Source: Lacrimispora amygdalina
Lineage (GTDB): Bacteria; Bacillota; Clostridia; Lachnospirales; Lachnospiraceae
Direction of reading: 5' to 3'
Length of the DNA: 64,000 bases
NCBI RefSeq assembly: GCF_003432035.1
Contig: NZ_QOHO01000062.1
Coordinates: 1 to 64,000, forward strand
Below the pieces are notes generated by a model. The model was not told the origin of the DNA, did no database searches, and saw only the letters and a list, made by a program, of their open reading frames with translations. Position numbers and translations under genes: made by a program. Below, in pieces: positions 52,908-62,077 of the stretch (position 1 is the first letter of the stretch; the number at the start of each line of letters is the position of its first letter).

Positions 52908-52964
52908 ATATGCTTCGGTCTGCTGTATGGCGGGTCGAAGCATATTTTTATGAGCAGACCTTTT
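52908..52964 (+). promoter_or_regulatory. rpsB-tsf intercistronic attenuator / possible pseudoknot
   Basis: Stem 1: ATATGCTTCG (52908-52917) with CGAAGCATAT (52936-52945), followed by a T-run. Stem 2: GGTCTGCT (52917-52924), which lies in the loop of stem 1, with AGCAGACC (52953-52960), followed by TTTT. The stems cross, so they form either an H-type pseudoknot or two alternative terminators. Confidence 0.6.
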
Positions 52965-53006
52965 GCAATATCAATGACGTTTAATCGATGATGGAGGGAA
53001 AAACAA

Positions 53007-53930
53007 ATGGCAGCAGTTACAGCTGGAATGGTAAAAGAATTAAGAGAGTTAACCGGTGCAGGTATGATGGACTGCAAGAAAGCACTTGCAGAGACTGACG
53101 GTGATATGGACAAGGCAGTTGAGTTTTTAAGAGAAAAAGGACTTGCAGCTGCATCTAAAAAGGCAGGAAGAATTGCTGCAGAAGGTGTTGTTACAACTGT
53201 AGTAAGTGAAGACGGAAAATCCGGAGCGATCGTAGAAGTAAACAGTGAGACAGACTTCGTTGCCAAGAATGCTCAGTTCCAGGGATATGTAGCTGACGTG
53301 GTTTCCCAGGTTCTTGCTTCTGAAGCGAAGGATATGGATACATTCATGGCTGAGCCATGGATCAGTGACAGCTCATTAACAGTAGCTCAGGCTTTATCCA
53401 GCCAGATCTCTGTTATTGGCGAGAATATGAATATCAGAAGATTTGAAAAGATTACAACGGATGGTGTGGTTGTTGATTATATTCATGGCGGCGGAAGAAT
53501 CGGCGTTCTGATTGAAGCTGGTGCAGAAGTTGTTAATGATACTGTTAAAGAAGCGTTAAAGAACGTAGCAATGCAGATCGCTGCTTTAACTCCAAAGTAT
53601 GTAAAGAGAGAAGAAATTTCTCAGGAATTCATTGATCATGAAATGGAAATCTTAAAGGTTCAGGCTAAGAATGAAAATCCTGACAAGCCTGATTCCATCC
53701 TTGAGAAGATGATTGTTGGCCGTTTGAATAAGGAATTAAAAGAGTTCTGTCTGGTAGATCAGGCTTATGTAAAAGACGGAGACTTAACAGTCGGCAAGTA
53801 TTTAGAGCAGGTTTCTAAAGAAGTTGGCGGAAAAGTAGAAGTTAGAAAGTTTGTACGTTTCGAAACAGGCGAAGGCCTTGAGAAGAAAGAAGAGAACTTT
53901 GCAGAAGAAGTTGCAAAACAGATGCAGTAA
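53007..53930 (+). CDS. tsf: Translation elongation factor Ts
   Basis: A 307-residue EF-Ts. The N-terminal UBA-like domain reads VKELRELTGAGMMDCKKALAE, and the TDFVAKN motif (VNSETDFVAKNAQF) touches EF-Tu. The core domain ends with PDSILEKMIVGRLNKELKE and a QAYVKDGDLTVGKYL strand. It exchanges GDP for GTP on EF-Tu. ATG 53007 follows GGAGGG. In most Firmicutes pyrH comes next; here a terminator and the opp operon intervene. Confidence 0.96.
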   Translation: MAAVTAGMVKELRELTGAGMMDCKKALAETDGDMDKAVEFLREKGLAAASKKAGRIAAEGVVTTVVSEDGKSGAIVEVNSETDFVAKNAQFQGYVADVVSQVLASEAKDMDTFMAEPWISDSSLTVAQALSSQISVIGENMNIRRFEKITTDGVVVDYIHGGGRIGVLIEAGAEVVNDTVKEALKNVAMQIAALTPKYVKREEISQEFIDHEMEILKVQAKNENPDKPDSILEKMIVGRLNKELKEFCLVDQAYVKDGDLTVGKYLEQVSKEVGGKVEVRKFVRFETGEGLEKKEENFAEEVAKQMQ

Positions 53931-53953
53931 TCTTGTAACAGGATTCTGGGGGG

Positions 53954-53980
53954 AATCCCATGGGTATCCATGGGATTTTT
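53954..53980 (+). terminator. Intrinsic terminator of rpsB-tsf
   Basis: AATCCCATGG (53954-53963), GTAT loop, CCATGGGATT (53968-53977), then T-run. Confidence 0.9.
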
Positions 53981-54057
53981 CTATTCAAACAGTGTCCGTT
54001 TCCGATTGACATATGTTTCCAGCCGGACGGACATTACAACAAAAGGAGTTGATGAGA

Positions 54058-54975
54058 GTGGCTAAATATATTATAAAACGTATTGCTATGGCGATTATAA
54101 CGATTTTTGCTGTTGCTACGGTAACATTTTTTGTCATGAACATGGTGCCAGGAGGTCCGTTCATGTCAGAAAAGGCAATCAGCCCACAGGCCCAGGCGGC
54201 ATTAAATGAAAAATATGGACTGGATAAACCCTTAAGTGAACAGTATGTAACTTATATGAAAGATATCCTGCATGGAGACTTGGGATTGAGTGTTAAGCAG
54301 CGTGGACGTACTGTAAACATGATTATTGGCACTAAATTTCCTGTTTCCGCAAGAATCGGAGGAATGGCAATTCTGGCAGCGGTATTGATTGGCGTTCCCC
54401 TTGGAAGCATTGCTGCATTCAAACGAGGTACAATCGTAGATAATATCATTATTGTATTCAGTACCTGCGGAATTGCAGTACCAAGTTTTGTGGTCTGTAC
54501 CATACTTATGTATGTTCTCAGCTTAAAGTTAGGTCTTTTACCTACGTTCGGGCTTGGATCATGGAAGAATTATATAATGCCGGTTATGGCACTTGCTCTT
54601 TACCCATCATCCTACATTGCAAGACTGATGCGTTCTTCCATGCTGGATGTTATGGGACAGGATTATATGAGAACAGCCCGTGCAAAAGGTCTTTCCCAGC
54701 TGGTGAGTATTTTCAAGCATGCACTTCGTAATGCCATTCTACCGGTGGTTACATATTTAGGACCGCTGCTGGCTTACACTGTAACAGGAAGCTTTATTGT
54801 TGAAAAAATATTTACCATTCCAGGGCTCGGATCTGAATTTATTGGCTCCATTACAGGACGTGATTATCCTCTCATTATGGGTACTACAATTTTCCTTGCT
54901 GCTTTGATGGTTGTAATGAATGTGCTGGTTGATGTCGCTTATAAATTCATTGACCCACGTATCAATCTGAAGTAA
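54058..54975 (+). CDS. oppB: Oligopeptide ABC transporter permease OppB
   Basis: A 305-residue permease with six helices. It starts VAKYIIKRIAMAI, has the family motif FFVMNMVPGGPF, the GDLGLSV loop, the ATPase-docking loop with RTARAKGLS, and the closing RDYPLIMGTTIFLA. GTG 54058 is preferred because AAGGAG ends 9 nt before it; ATG 54052 is only 3 nt away. First gene of a complete five-gene peptide importer, oppBCDFA. It differs clearly from the nickel-type permease at 1677. Confidence 0.9.
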   Translation: MAKYIIKRIAMAIITIFAVATVTFFVMNMVPGGPFMSEKAISPQAQAALNEKYGLDKPLSEQYVTYMKDILHGDLGLSVKQRGRTVNMIIGTKFPVSARIGGMAILAAVLIGVPLGSIAAFKRGTIVDNIIIVFSTCGIAVPSFVVCTILMYVLSLKLGLLPTFGLGSWKNYIMPVMALALYPSSYIARLMRSSMLDVMGQDYMRTARAKGLSQLVSIFKHALRNAILPVVTYLGPLLAYTVTGSFIVEKIFTIPGLGSEFIGSITGRDYPLIMGTTIFLAALMVVMNVLVDVAYKFIDPRINLK

Positions 54976-54992
54976 GAGAAAGGAGAAAGAGG

Positions 54993-56033
54993 ATGCCAAA
55001 GAATAAATTATCATTACAGTTAAATGTGGAAGACTTTCTCCTTGCCAGTGATGCGGAAAAAGAAAGCCTTACTGTCATGCGGAAAAGTGTCGGATTCTGG
55101 AAAGATGGAGTCAGACGTCTGAAGAAAAATAAAATTGCGATGATCAGCCTGTTTGTGATCATTGTTGTATTTATGCTGTCATTTGTTGTACCCCAGTTAT
55201 ATCCATACAGCTATGAACAGCAGATTCGGGGAAGTGAAAATTTAGCGCCTATGCAGTATTCTGCAAAAGAACTGGCTTCTATGGATGCGGGAGAGAGTGT
55301 ATTCCCTCATGTTTTGGGAACAGATAACCTTGGACGTGATTACGCAGTCCGCGTCATGATGGGAAGCAGAGTTTCCCTCATTGTCGGTCTGGTTGCTTCT
55401 GCTATTATCTTACTGATCGGTTCTCTTTACGGTTCCATTGCAGGTTTCTTCGGAGGCTGGGTGGATATGATTATGATGCGGATTGTGGATATGATTTACA
55501 CCGTTCCCGATATTTTAATCATTGTACTTTTATCTGTGGCATTCGATCAGCCTCTAAAAGCGCTGGCTCAAAAACCGGGTTTTCAATGGATTCAGATAAT
55601 TGGTGTTAACCTGATCAGTATTTTTGTTGTATTTGCCCTGCTTTACTGGGTTGGTATGGCACGTATTGTGCGAAGCCAGATTCTTATTTTAAAAGAGCAG
55701 GAATATGTAACTGCTGCAAGAGCTCTCGGCGCTTCAAGCGGTCATATTATTAAAAAGCATCTGCTTACCAACTGTATTGGTACATTGATTGTAACTACAA
55801 CACTTCAGATTCCTTCTTCCATCTTTACTGAGAGCTTTTTAAGCTTCCTTGGTCTTGGAGTGGCTGCGCCCATGCCTTCACTGGGAAGTCTTGCAAGTGC
55901 GGCATTAAATGGTCTGCAGAGTTATCCGCACCGTTTGTTTGCTCCGGCACTGATGATTTCAGTTATTATTTTAAGTTTCAATCTGTTGGGTGACGGTCTT
56001 CGGGATGCGTTCGATCCGAAACTGAAAGATTAA
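54993..56033 (+). CDS. oppC: Oligopeptide ABC transporter permease OppC
   Basis: A 346-residue permease. It has a cytoplasmic N-terminal region of about 45 residues, one helix, the hallmark VLGTDNLGRDYAVRVMMGSR, and five further helices. The ATPase-contact loop is ARALGASSGHIIKKHLL. This N-terminal layout is usual for OppC. The ATG follows AAGGAG, 17 nt after oppB. Confidence 0.92.
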   Translation: MPKNKLSLQLNVEDFLLASDAEKESLTVMRKSVGFWKDGVRRLKKNKIAMISLFVIIVVFMLSFVVPQLYPYSYEQQIRGSENLAPMQYSAKELASMDAGESVFPHVLGTDNLGRDYAVRVMMGSRVSLIVGLVASAIILLIGSLYGSIAGFFGGWVDMIMMRIVDMIYTVPDILIIVLLSVAFDQPLKALAQKPGFQWIQIIGVNLISIFVVFALLYWVGMARIVRSQILILKEQEYVTAARALGASSGHIIKKHLLTNCIGTLIVTTTLQIPSSIFTESFLSFLGLGVAAPMPSLGSLASAALNGLQSYPHRLFAPALMISVIILSFNLLGDGLRDAFDPKLKD

Positions 56034-56048
56034 AGGAGGGAAGAAACG

Positions 56049-57059
56049 ATGAGTGAATATTTAGTTAATATTGAGAATGAACGTCTTTCTTTCTTTACTC
56101 CGGCAGGGGAAGTTAAGGCTTTAAATAATGTTTCCCTTCATTTACGTGAAGGAGAAGTTCTTGGAATTGTTGGAGAATCAGGGTCCGGAAAATCTGTAAC
56201 TGCCTACAGCCTTATGGGGCTAACTGCATATCCCGGCCGTTTACTGGGAGGCTCCCTTCAGTTTAACGGACATCAGATTGATCAGATGACGGAAAAAGAA
56301 ATGCGTAAGATCCGTGGAAATGAAATATCAATTATTTTTCAGGATCCAATGACCAGTTTAAACCCGGTGTATACAATTGGAAACCAGATTTGTGAGGTTG
56401 TTATGCTCCACACAAATAAAAACTCCCAGCAGGCAAGGGAAAGAGCAAAAGAGCTTCTGACTCTCGTTGGCATCAATGAGCCGGAGAAGCGTCTCAAGCA
56501 GTATCCTCATGAACTGTCAGGCGGTATGCGCCAGAGGGTTATGATTGCTATTGCGCTGGCGTGTGAGCCAAAGCTTCTGATTGCGGATGAGCCGACAACT
56601 GCTCTTGATGTTACGATACAGGCGCAGATTCTGGAACTTATGATGGAGTTAAAGGAAAAGCTTGGCATGGCAATTATCATGATCACTCATGATCTGGGTG
56701 TTGTTGCCAACATGTGTGACCGCATCGCTGTTATGTATGCAGGAAAAGTGGTGGAGTATGGAGATGCCAATGATATTTTCTACAATCCATGCCATGAATA
56801 TACAAAAGGTCTGATCCGAAGCATTCCGAAACTGACTGAAAAAGAGCACAGCAAGCTGATCCCGATTGAAGGAAGCCCTGTGGATATGCTTAATCCTCCT
56901 GCCGGTTGTCCGTTTGCGCCCCGCTGCAGATCCTGCATGAAGATTTGTCTACGTGAAATGCCGCCTTATACAGATATATCTGAAATTCATTACAGTGCCT
57001 GCTGGCTGATGCAGAAACAGGAGTTTGAAAAACAACAGGCGCAGAAGGGAGACGCATAA
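56049..57059 (+). CDS. oppD: Oligopeptide ABC transporter ATPase OppD
   Basis: A 336-residue ATPase. Walker A is GESGSGKSV, the signature [10 protein letters not shown], Walker [13 protein letters not shown], and the H-loop MITHD. The C-terminal extension carries [18 protein letters not shown], whose cysteines are a hallmark of OppD/DppD. ATG 56049 follows AAAGGAGG. Its stop overlaps the oppF start by one nucleotide. Confidence 0.93.
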   Translation: MSEYLVNIENERLSFFTPAGEVKALNNVSLHLREGEVLGIVGESGSGKSVTAYSLMGLTAYPGRLLGGSLQFNGHQIDQMTEKEMRKIRGNEISIIFQDPMTSLNPVYTIGNQICEVVMLHTNKNSQQARERAKELLTLVGINEPEKRLKQYPHELSGGMRQRVMIAIALACEPKLLIADEPTTALDVTIQAQILELMMELKEKLGMAIIMITHDLGVVANMCDRIAVMYAGKVVEYGDANDIFYNPCHEYTKGLIRSIPKLTEKEHSKLIPIEGSPVDMLNPPAGCPFAPRCRSCMKICLREMPPYTDISEIHYSACWLMQKQEFEKQQAQKGDA

Positions 57060-58036
57060 TGGATCAAAAATATCTGGTAGAAGTTGAAAATTTAAAGCAG
57101 TACTTCCCTGTTGCCGGTGGCAAATTATTTGAAAAGAAAGTGGTAAAGGCTGTTGATAATGTTTCATTTGGTATAAAAAAAGGAGAAACGCTGGGACTGG
57201 TAGGTGAATCCGGCTGTGGAAAGACAACCACGGGACGAACCCTCCTGCGCCTTTACGAGCCTACAGAAGGAAAGATATATTTTGAAGGAAAAGATATTAC
57301 AAAAGTGAATATGCTTCCATACCGTCAGAAAATGCAGATTGTTTTCCAGGATCCATATGCAAGTCTGGATCCCCGTATGACAGTAGGAGATATTATCGGT
57401 GAAGCGATTGACATTCATCATCTGGCTGCCAATAAAAAAGAACGTCAGGAGCAGATTATATCTGTTCTTTCAACGGTTGGTTTAAACTCGGAACACGCAA
57501 ACCGTTATCCTCACGAATTTTCAGGCGGCCAGCGCCAGCGTGTGGGAATTGCCCGTGCACTGGCTGTAGATCCACAGTTTATTGTCTGTGATGAACCGGT
57601 ATCTGCATTAGATGTTTCCATTCAGGCCCAGGTAGTAAATATGTTTGAACAGCTTCAGGAAGAGAGAGGCTTAACCTATTTATTTATCGCCCATGATCTT
57701 TCTATAGTAAAACATATCTCCAACCGTATCGGAGTTATGTATTTAGGTAAGATGGTAGAACTTGCTGACAGTTATGAACTTACTTTCCACAGCGTTCATC
57801 CATATACGAAGAGTCTGATATCAGCAATTCCGATTGCAGATCCGGAAGCAAGCCGGAAATCGAAGAGAATTATGCTGGAAGGAGATGTGCCAAGCCCCGT
57901 AAATCCGCCATCCGGCTGCCGGTTCCGTACCCGCTGCCCTTATGCGGATGAGCTCTGCGCGGCACAGGAACCGGAATGGAAGGAAGTCTCCTCCGGACAT
58001 TACGCTGCCTGCCATCATCTGGATAAAGTGAATTAA
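57059..58036 (+). CDS. oppF: Oligopeptide ABC transporter ATPase OppF
   Basis: A 325-residue ATPase. It has the OppF-type N-terminus with LKQYFPVAGG, Walker A GESGCGKTTTGR, signature FSGGQRQRVG, Walker B FIVCDEPVSALD and the tail PPSGCRFRTRCPYA. The ATG overlaps the oppD stop (TAATG). It works as a heterodimer with OppD to drive peptide import. Confidence 0.93.
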   Translation: MDQKYLVEVENLKQYFPVAGGKLFEKKVVKAVDNVSFGIKKGETLGLVGESGCGKTTTGRTLLRLYEPTEGKIYFEGKDITKVNMLPYRQKMQIVFQDPYASLDPRMTVGDIIGEAIDIHHLAANKKERQEQIISVLSTVGLNSEHANRYPHEFSGGQRQRVGIARALAVDPQFIVCDEPVSALDVSIQAQVVNMFEQLQEERGLTYLFIAHDLSIVKHISNRIGVMYLGKMVELADSYELTFHSVHPYTKSLISAIPIADPEASRKSKRIMLEGDVPSPVNPPSGCRFRTRCPYADELCAAQEPEWKEVSSGHYAACHHLDKVN

Positions 58037-58087
58037 AATTAGATTGAACTTTTGCTGCTTTTATGTTATGCTTAGTAAATGAATTGG

Positions 58088-58115
58088 CGCAGTAGCCGGA
58101 TAAAGTGCTACTGCG
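58088..58115 (+). terminator. Intercistronic hairpin between oppF and oppA
   Basis: CGCAGTAGC (58088-58096) pairs with GCTACTGCG (58107-58115), flanked by AATT repeats that extend the stem. There is no proper T-run. It probably allows separate control or higher stability of the oppA message. Confidence 0.55.
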
Positions 58116-58147
58116 TTAATTAAAATAATTTTATAGGAGGAATAACT

Positions 58148-59848
58148 ATGAAAAAAATGTCACTTGTATTGGCAGCAGTTATGGCATCTGGTTTGATACT
58201 TTCCGCTTGCGGCGGCAGTAAATCAGCTCAGCCAACAACTGGCGCAGATGCCACTACAACTGCAGCAGCAAACGGCGAGACTGCAGCCCCCGCAAAAGGA
58301 ACAACTACAGGCCTTGATCTTGCGGTGCAGATTGGACCGGATCCCGAGACCATTGATCCTGCTTTAAATAGTGCTGTTGATGGTGCAAACATTATTGTAC
58401 AGGCATTCGAAACTCTGCTTATTGTTGATCAGGACAATAAGATTGTCCCAGGAGAGGCAGAATCTTATGATGTATCAGAGGATGGCCTTACCTATACATT
58501 CCATCTTCGTGATGGCTTAAAATGGAGTGATGGTTCTCCATTAACTGCCAATGATTTTGTATATGCATGGAAGAGAATTGCAGATCCGAATACAGCGGCT
58601 CCATATGGTGCTGATATGTTAGGATATGTGAAAGGCTATAAAGAAGCATCAGAAGGAAATCCTGATGCACTTGCAGTGACTGCTCCGGATGATAAGACTT
58701 TTGTTGTTGAACTGGCTGTTCCCTGTGTTTATTTCACAAAGCTGGTTACCCATGCAACCATGTCTCCTGTTCAGAAGGCAACAGTTGAAGCAAATGGCGA
58801 TCAGTGGACATTAAAACCTGAAACTTATGTTTCTAATGGTCCGTTCAAGATGATTGAATGGGTACCAGGTTCCCATATGACATTTGCTAAGAATGAAAAT
58901 TACTGGGGTGCCGATAAAGTTACTGTAAATACTTTGAAATTCGTTCTTATGGAAGATTCCAATGCATCTTACAGCGCTTATCAGACAGGTGAAGTTGCTT
59001 TGATCAAGGATGTTCCTACAGAAGAAGTACCAGGTTTAAGAGGAAAAGAAGATTTCCATGTTGAACCGTTAATGGGTACTTACTATATTGATTTCCAGAA
59101 CCAGAAAGAACCATTTAATAATCCTGACGTTCGTATGGCATTAAGCCTTGCTATTGACCGTGATTATGTAGCAAATACCGTAATGCAGGGAACCTTTTCT
59201 CCGGCTACAAACTTCGTTGGACCTGGTATCACCGATGCAAAAGAAGGAAAATTCTTTGAAGATGTAACAAGAGAAATCAACGGCGGAGATTTCTTTAATA
59301 CAAAAAATCATGAAGCAGATGTTGCGAAAGCAAAAGAATTACTTGCAAAAGCCGGCTATCCGGATGGTAAGGGATTCCCTACTTTCGAATATATGATCAA
59401 TGATGCAGGTTATCACAAACCAGTTGCAGAATATTTACAGAGCTGCTGGAAAGAGACACTTGGAATTAACATGGATATTAAGGTAGTTGAGTGGTCTACC
59501 TTTACACCAACCCGTCGTGCAGGTGATTATCAGACAGCACGTGATGGCTGGGTATATGATTACGATGATCCATCCAACATGCTTAATCTCATGATGTCAA
59601 CAAGCGGAAACAACAATGCAAAGTACAGCAATCCTGAAGTTGACAAACTGCTGAATGAGGCTAACTCTACTGCAGATCTTGAAGAGCATTATACAAAACT
59701 CCATGAGGCTGAGAAAATGATCCTTGCTGATGCAGCAGTAGCTCCTGTTGCATACTACAATGAATTCTGGTTACAGAATCCGAAATTAAAAGGAACATGG
59801 CATTCTCCATATGGCTTCTGGTTCTTCCAGTATGCTACCATGGAATAA
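58148..59848 (+). CDS. oppA: Oligopeptide-binding lipoprotein OppA
   Basis: A 566-residue lipoprotein. The signal peptide ends with the lipobox LILSAC (Cys21), followed by a Thr/Ala-rich linker (about 25-60). The SBP_bac_5 domain has PETIDPALNSAVDGANI, LTYTFHLRDGLKWSDGSPLT and SNGPFKMIEW in order, as in OppA. Length is typical. The ATG follows AGGAGG. It is last in the operon after a hairpin, an order (BCDFA) common in clostridia. Peptide uptake, perhaps also signalling peptides, is the likely role. Confidence 0.92.
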   Translation: MKKMSLVLAAVMASGLILSACGGSKSAQPTTGADATTTAAANGETAAPAKGTTTGLDLAVQIGPDPETIDPALNSAVDGANIIVQAFETLLIVDQDNKIVPGEAESYDVSEDGLTYTFHLRDGLKWSDGSPLTANDFVYAWKRIADPNTAAPYGADMLGYVKGYKEASEGNPDALAVTAPDDKTFVVELAVPCVYFTKLVTHATMSPVQKATVEANGDQWTLKPETYVSNGPFKMIEWVPGSHMTFAKNENYWGADKVTVNTLKFVLMEDSNASYSAYQTGEVALIKDVPTEEVPGLRGKEDFHVEPLMGTYYIDFQNQKEPFNNPDVRMALSLAIDRDYVANTVMQGTFSPATNFVGPGITDAKEGKFFEDVTREINGGDFFNTKNHEADVAKAKELLAKAGYPDGKGFPTFEYMINDAGYHKPVAEYLQSCWKETLGINMDIKVVEWSTFTPTRRAGDYQTARDGWVYDYDDPSNMLNLMMSTSGNNNAKYSNPEVDKLLNEANSTADLEEHYTKLHEAEKMILADAAVAPVAYYNEFWLQNPKLKGTWHSPYGFWFFQYATME

Positions 59849-59870
59849 GTTTTAATATACAGACGAAAAG

Positions 59871-59899
59871 CATCTGGATGTAATATCCAGGTGTTTTTT
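59871..59899 (+). terminator. Terminator of the opp operon
   Basis: CATCTGGAT (59871-59879) pairs with ATCCAGGTG (59885-59893, one G-T pair), then six T residues. Confidence 0.85.
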
Positions 59900-59935
59900 G
59901 TTGCGCCAACAATCTAACAGCTGGGAAACTTCCTC

Positions 59936-59964
59936 TTTCCAACCATCTAAAAGTATGCTATAAT
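59936..59964 (+). promoter_or_regulatory. Promoter of pyrH
   Basis: TTTCCA (59936-59941), 17-nt spacer, TATAAT (59959-59964) with extended -10 TG (59956-59957). It gives pyrH-frr their own promoter after the inserted opp operon. Confidence 0.65.
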
Positions 59965-60002
59965 CTTTTAAGACAATACAAAAGTACAGGAGAGTTTAAG
60001 CT

Positions 60003-60704
60003 ATGAATCCAAGACGTGTATTATTAAAGCTCAGTGGAGAAGCTCTTGCCGGTTCCAGTAAGACAGGTTATGAAGAGGCCACTGTTAAAGAGGTTGCACG
60101 GCAGGTTAAGATATCCGTTGATGCTGGCGTTCAGTTAGGAATTGTCATAGGCGGAGGAAACTTCTGGAGAGGCAGAACCAGTAATGCAATTGACCGCACA
60201 AAAGCAGACCAGATTGGTATGCTAGCTACCATTATGAACTGCATTTATGTTTCGGAAATTTTCAGGAATGCAGGAATGGAAACCCGGATTCTGACACCAT
60301 TTGAGTGTGGCGCCATGACGGAGCTGTTTTCCAAAGACAGGGCAAATCAGTATTTTTCAGAAGGAAAGGTGGTATTCTTTGCCGGAGGCACCGGCCATCC
60401 ATATTTTTCCACAGATACGGGTATTGCACTTCGCGCCATCGAGATGGAGGCTGACTGCATCCTGCTTGCAAAAGCCATAGACGGAGTATATGACAGCGAT
60501 CCAAAGGTGAACCCGGAAGCGGTTAAATTTGATGAGATTTCCATTAATGAAGTGATAGAAAAGCAGCTTGGTGTAATTGATCTGACTGCATCCATTATGT
60601 GTATGGAAAACAAGATGCCCCTTGCTGTGTTCAGTTTGAATGAAAAAGATGGCATTGCCAATGCAATGCAGGGAAAAATAAACGGTACAATTGTGACCGC
60701 ATAA
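60003..60704 (+). CDS. pyrH: UMP kinase
   Basis: A 233-residue bacterial UMP kinase of the amino-acid kinase fold. It has LLKLSGEALAG, IGGGNFWRGR, FFAGGTGHPYFSTD and AKAIDGVYDSDPK. It makes UDP from UMP and ATP as a hexamer. The ATG follows AGGAGAG. First of the group pyrH-frr-uppS-cdsA-dxr, which joins nucleotide, translation and lipid functions and is widely conserved. Confidence 0.96.
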   Translation: MNPRRVLLKLSGEALAGSSKTGYEEATVKEVARQVKISVDAGVQLGIVIGGGNFWRGRTSNAIDRTKADQIGMLATIMNCIYVSEIFRNAGMETRILTPFECGAMTELFSKDRANQYFSEGKVVFFAGGTGHPYFSTDTGIALRAIEMEADCILLAKAIDGVYDSDPKVNPEAVKFDEISINEVIEKQLGVIDLTASIMCMENKMPLAVFSLNEKDGIANAMQGKINGTIVTA

Positions 60705-60718
60705 AACAGGAGGACGAT

Positions 60719-61273
60719 ATGCAGGAGAGTTTACAGGTATATGAAGATAAAATGAACAAGACATTAAAAGCGCTGGAGAATGATTTTATGACGATCCGCG
60801 CAGGACGTGCCAATCCCCATGTATTGGATAAGATCAGAGTGGATTATTATGGAACTCCGACACCAATCCAGCAGGTAGGTAATATTACAATTCCGGAAGC
60901 GCGCATGATCGTGATCCAGCCGTGGGAGAAGAGTCTGTTAAAGGCTATTGAAAAGGCAATCCTTACATCTGAACTGGGAATTAATCCTACCAATGACGGC
61001 AACGTGATTCGTCTGGTATTTCCGGAACTGACAGAAGAACGCAGAAAAGATCTTGTAAAAGATGTAAAGAAAAAGGGAGAAGCTGCGAAGATTGCAATCC
61101 GCAACATTCGCCGTGATGCCAATGACTCCTTTAAAAAGCAGCTGAAAGCAGAAGAGATTTCTGAGGATGAACTGGCTGATGCAGAAGACAAGATTCAGAA
61201 ATTAACAGATAGAATGGTTGCGCAGATTGAAAAAGCAACTGATGAGAAGTCAAAGGATCTTCTTACTGTATAA
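60719..61273 (+). CDS. frr: Ribosome recycling factor
   Basis: A 184-residue protein with MNKTLKALENDFMTIRAGRA, DYYGTPTPIQQVGNITIPEA and RRKDLVKDVKKKGEAAKIAI followed by RNIRRD, the full RRF signature. It splits post-termination ribosomes with EF-G. The ATG follows AGGAGGA, 14 nt after pyrH, so the two are one transcript. Confidence 0.97.
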   Translation: MQESLQVYEDKMNKTLKALENDFMTIRAGRANPHVLDKIRVDYYGTPTPIQQVGNITIPEARMIVIQPWEKSLLKAIEKAILTSELGINPTNDGNVIRLVFPELTEERRKDLVKDVKKKGEAAKIAIRNIRRDANDSFKKQLKAEEISEDELADAEDKIQKLTDRMVAQIEKATDEKSKDLLTV

Positions 61274-61276
61274 AAT

Positions 61277-61318
61277 AAACAGGGGGGCAGGCATTATGCC
61301 TGTCCTGTTTTGTGTTTT
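61277..61318 (+). terminator. Hairpin between frr and uppS
   Basis: AAACAGG (61277-61283) with CCTGTTT (61304-61310) and an inner stem CAGGCAT/ATGCCTG, followed by TGTGTTTT. The 60-nt gap to uppS has no obvious new promoter, so it is probably a partial terminator. Confidence 0.6.
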
Positions 61319-61335
61319 AAAAGGAGCGATACATT

Positions 61336-62058
61336 ATGGATAAAGAATTGGATGAGATGGTAATTCCGGAGCACGTCGCCATCATACTTGACGGAAACGG
61401 AAGATGGGCGAAAAAACGGGGACTTCCCAGAAGTATGGGGCATAAGGAAGGCTGTATCACTGTGGAAAAAACAGTTGAGGATGCGGCAATACTGGGCATA
61501 AAATATTTAACAGTCTACGGTTTTTCAACAGAAAACTGGAAGCGTTCCACTGAGGAGGTGGGAGCGCTCATGCAGTTGTTCCGCTATTATATGGTAAGAC
61601 TTTTAAAGGTTTCAAAAGCGAACAATGTGCGGGTAAAGATGATTGGAGACCTGGAACGTTTTGATTCTGATATTGTGGAGGGAATCGGCCGCCTGGTGGA
61701 AGAAACGAAGAATAATACAGGTCTGACCTTTGTGATTGCAGTAAACTATGGCGGACGTGATGAAATCGTCCGGGCTGCCAGAAAGATTATGGAAGATACC
61801 AGAGATGGAAAGATTACACCGGAATCTTTAACGGAAGAGAAATTTGCCGGTTATCTGGATACAAATGATATTCCGGATCCGGATCTTCTGATCCGTACCA
61901 GCGGAGAGTTACGGTTGTCTAATTATCTATTATGGCAGCTGGCATATACGGAGTTTTATGTCTCTGATTGCTATTGGCCTGATTTTAATATGGAAGAAAT
62001 GAAAAAGGCTATTTGGGCGTATAATAGCAGAGAACGGAGATTTGGAGGAGCGAAGTGA
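61336..62058 (+). CDS. uppS: Undecaprenyl diphosphate synthase
   Basis: A 240-residue cis-prenyltransferase. The hallmark HVAIILDGNGRWAKKRGLPR has the catalytic Asp, with SMGHKEG next, then TVYGFSTENWKRS and the C-terminal PDPDLLIRTSGELRLSNYLL region, shortened here. It builds the C55 lipid carrier for wall polymers. ATG 61336 follows AAAGGAG. Confidence 0.96.
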   Translation: MDKELDEMVIPEHVAIILDGNGRWAKKRGLPRSMGHKEGCITVEKTVEDAAILGIKYLTVYGFSTENWKRSTEEVGALMQLFRYYMVRLLKVSKANNVRVKMIGDLERFDSDIVEGIGRLVEETKNNTGLTFVIAVNYGGRDEIVRAARKIMEDTRDGKITPESLTEEKFAGYLDTNDIPDPDLLIRTSGELRLSNYLLWQLAYTEFYVSDCYWPDFNMEEMKKAIWAYNSRERRFGGAK

Positions 62059-62077
62059 TCACGAGGGAGGAAGCGGG

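Noticed and set aside
54006-54011. TTGACA upstream of the opp operon
   Set aside because: No -10 box at 16-18 nt; the true opp promoter was not identified.
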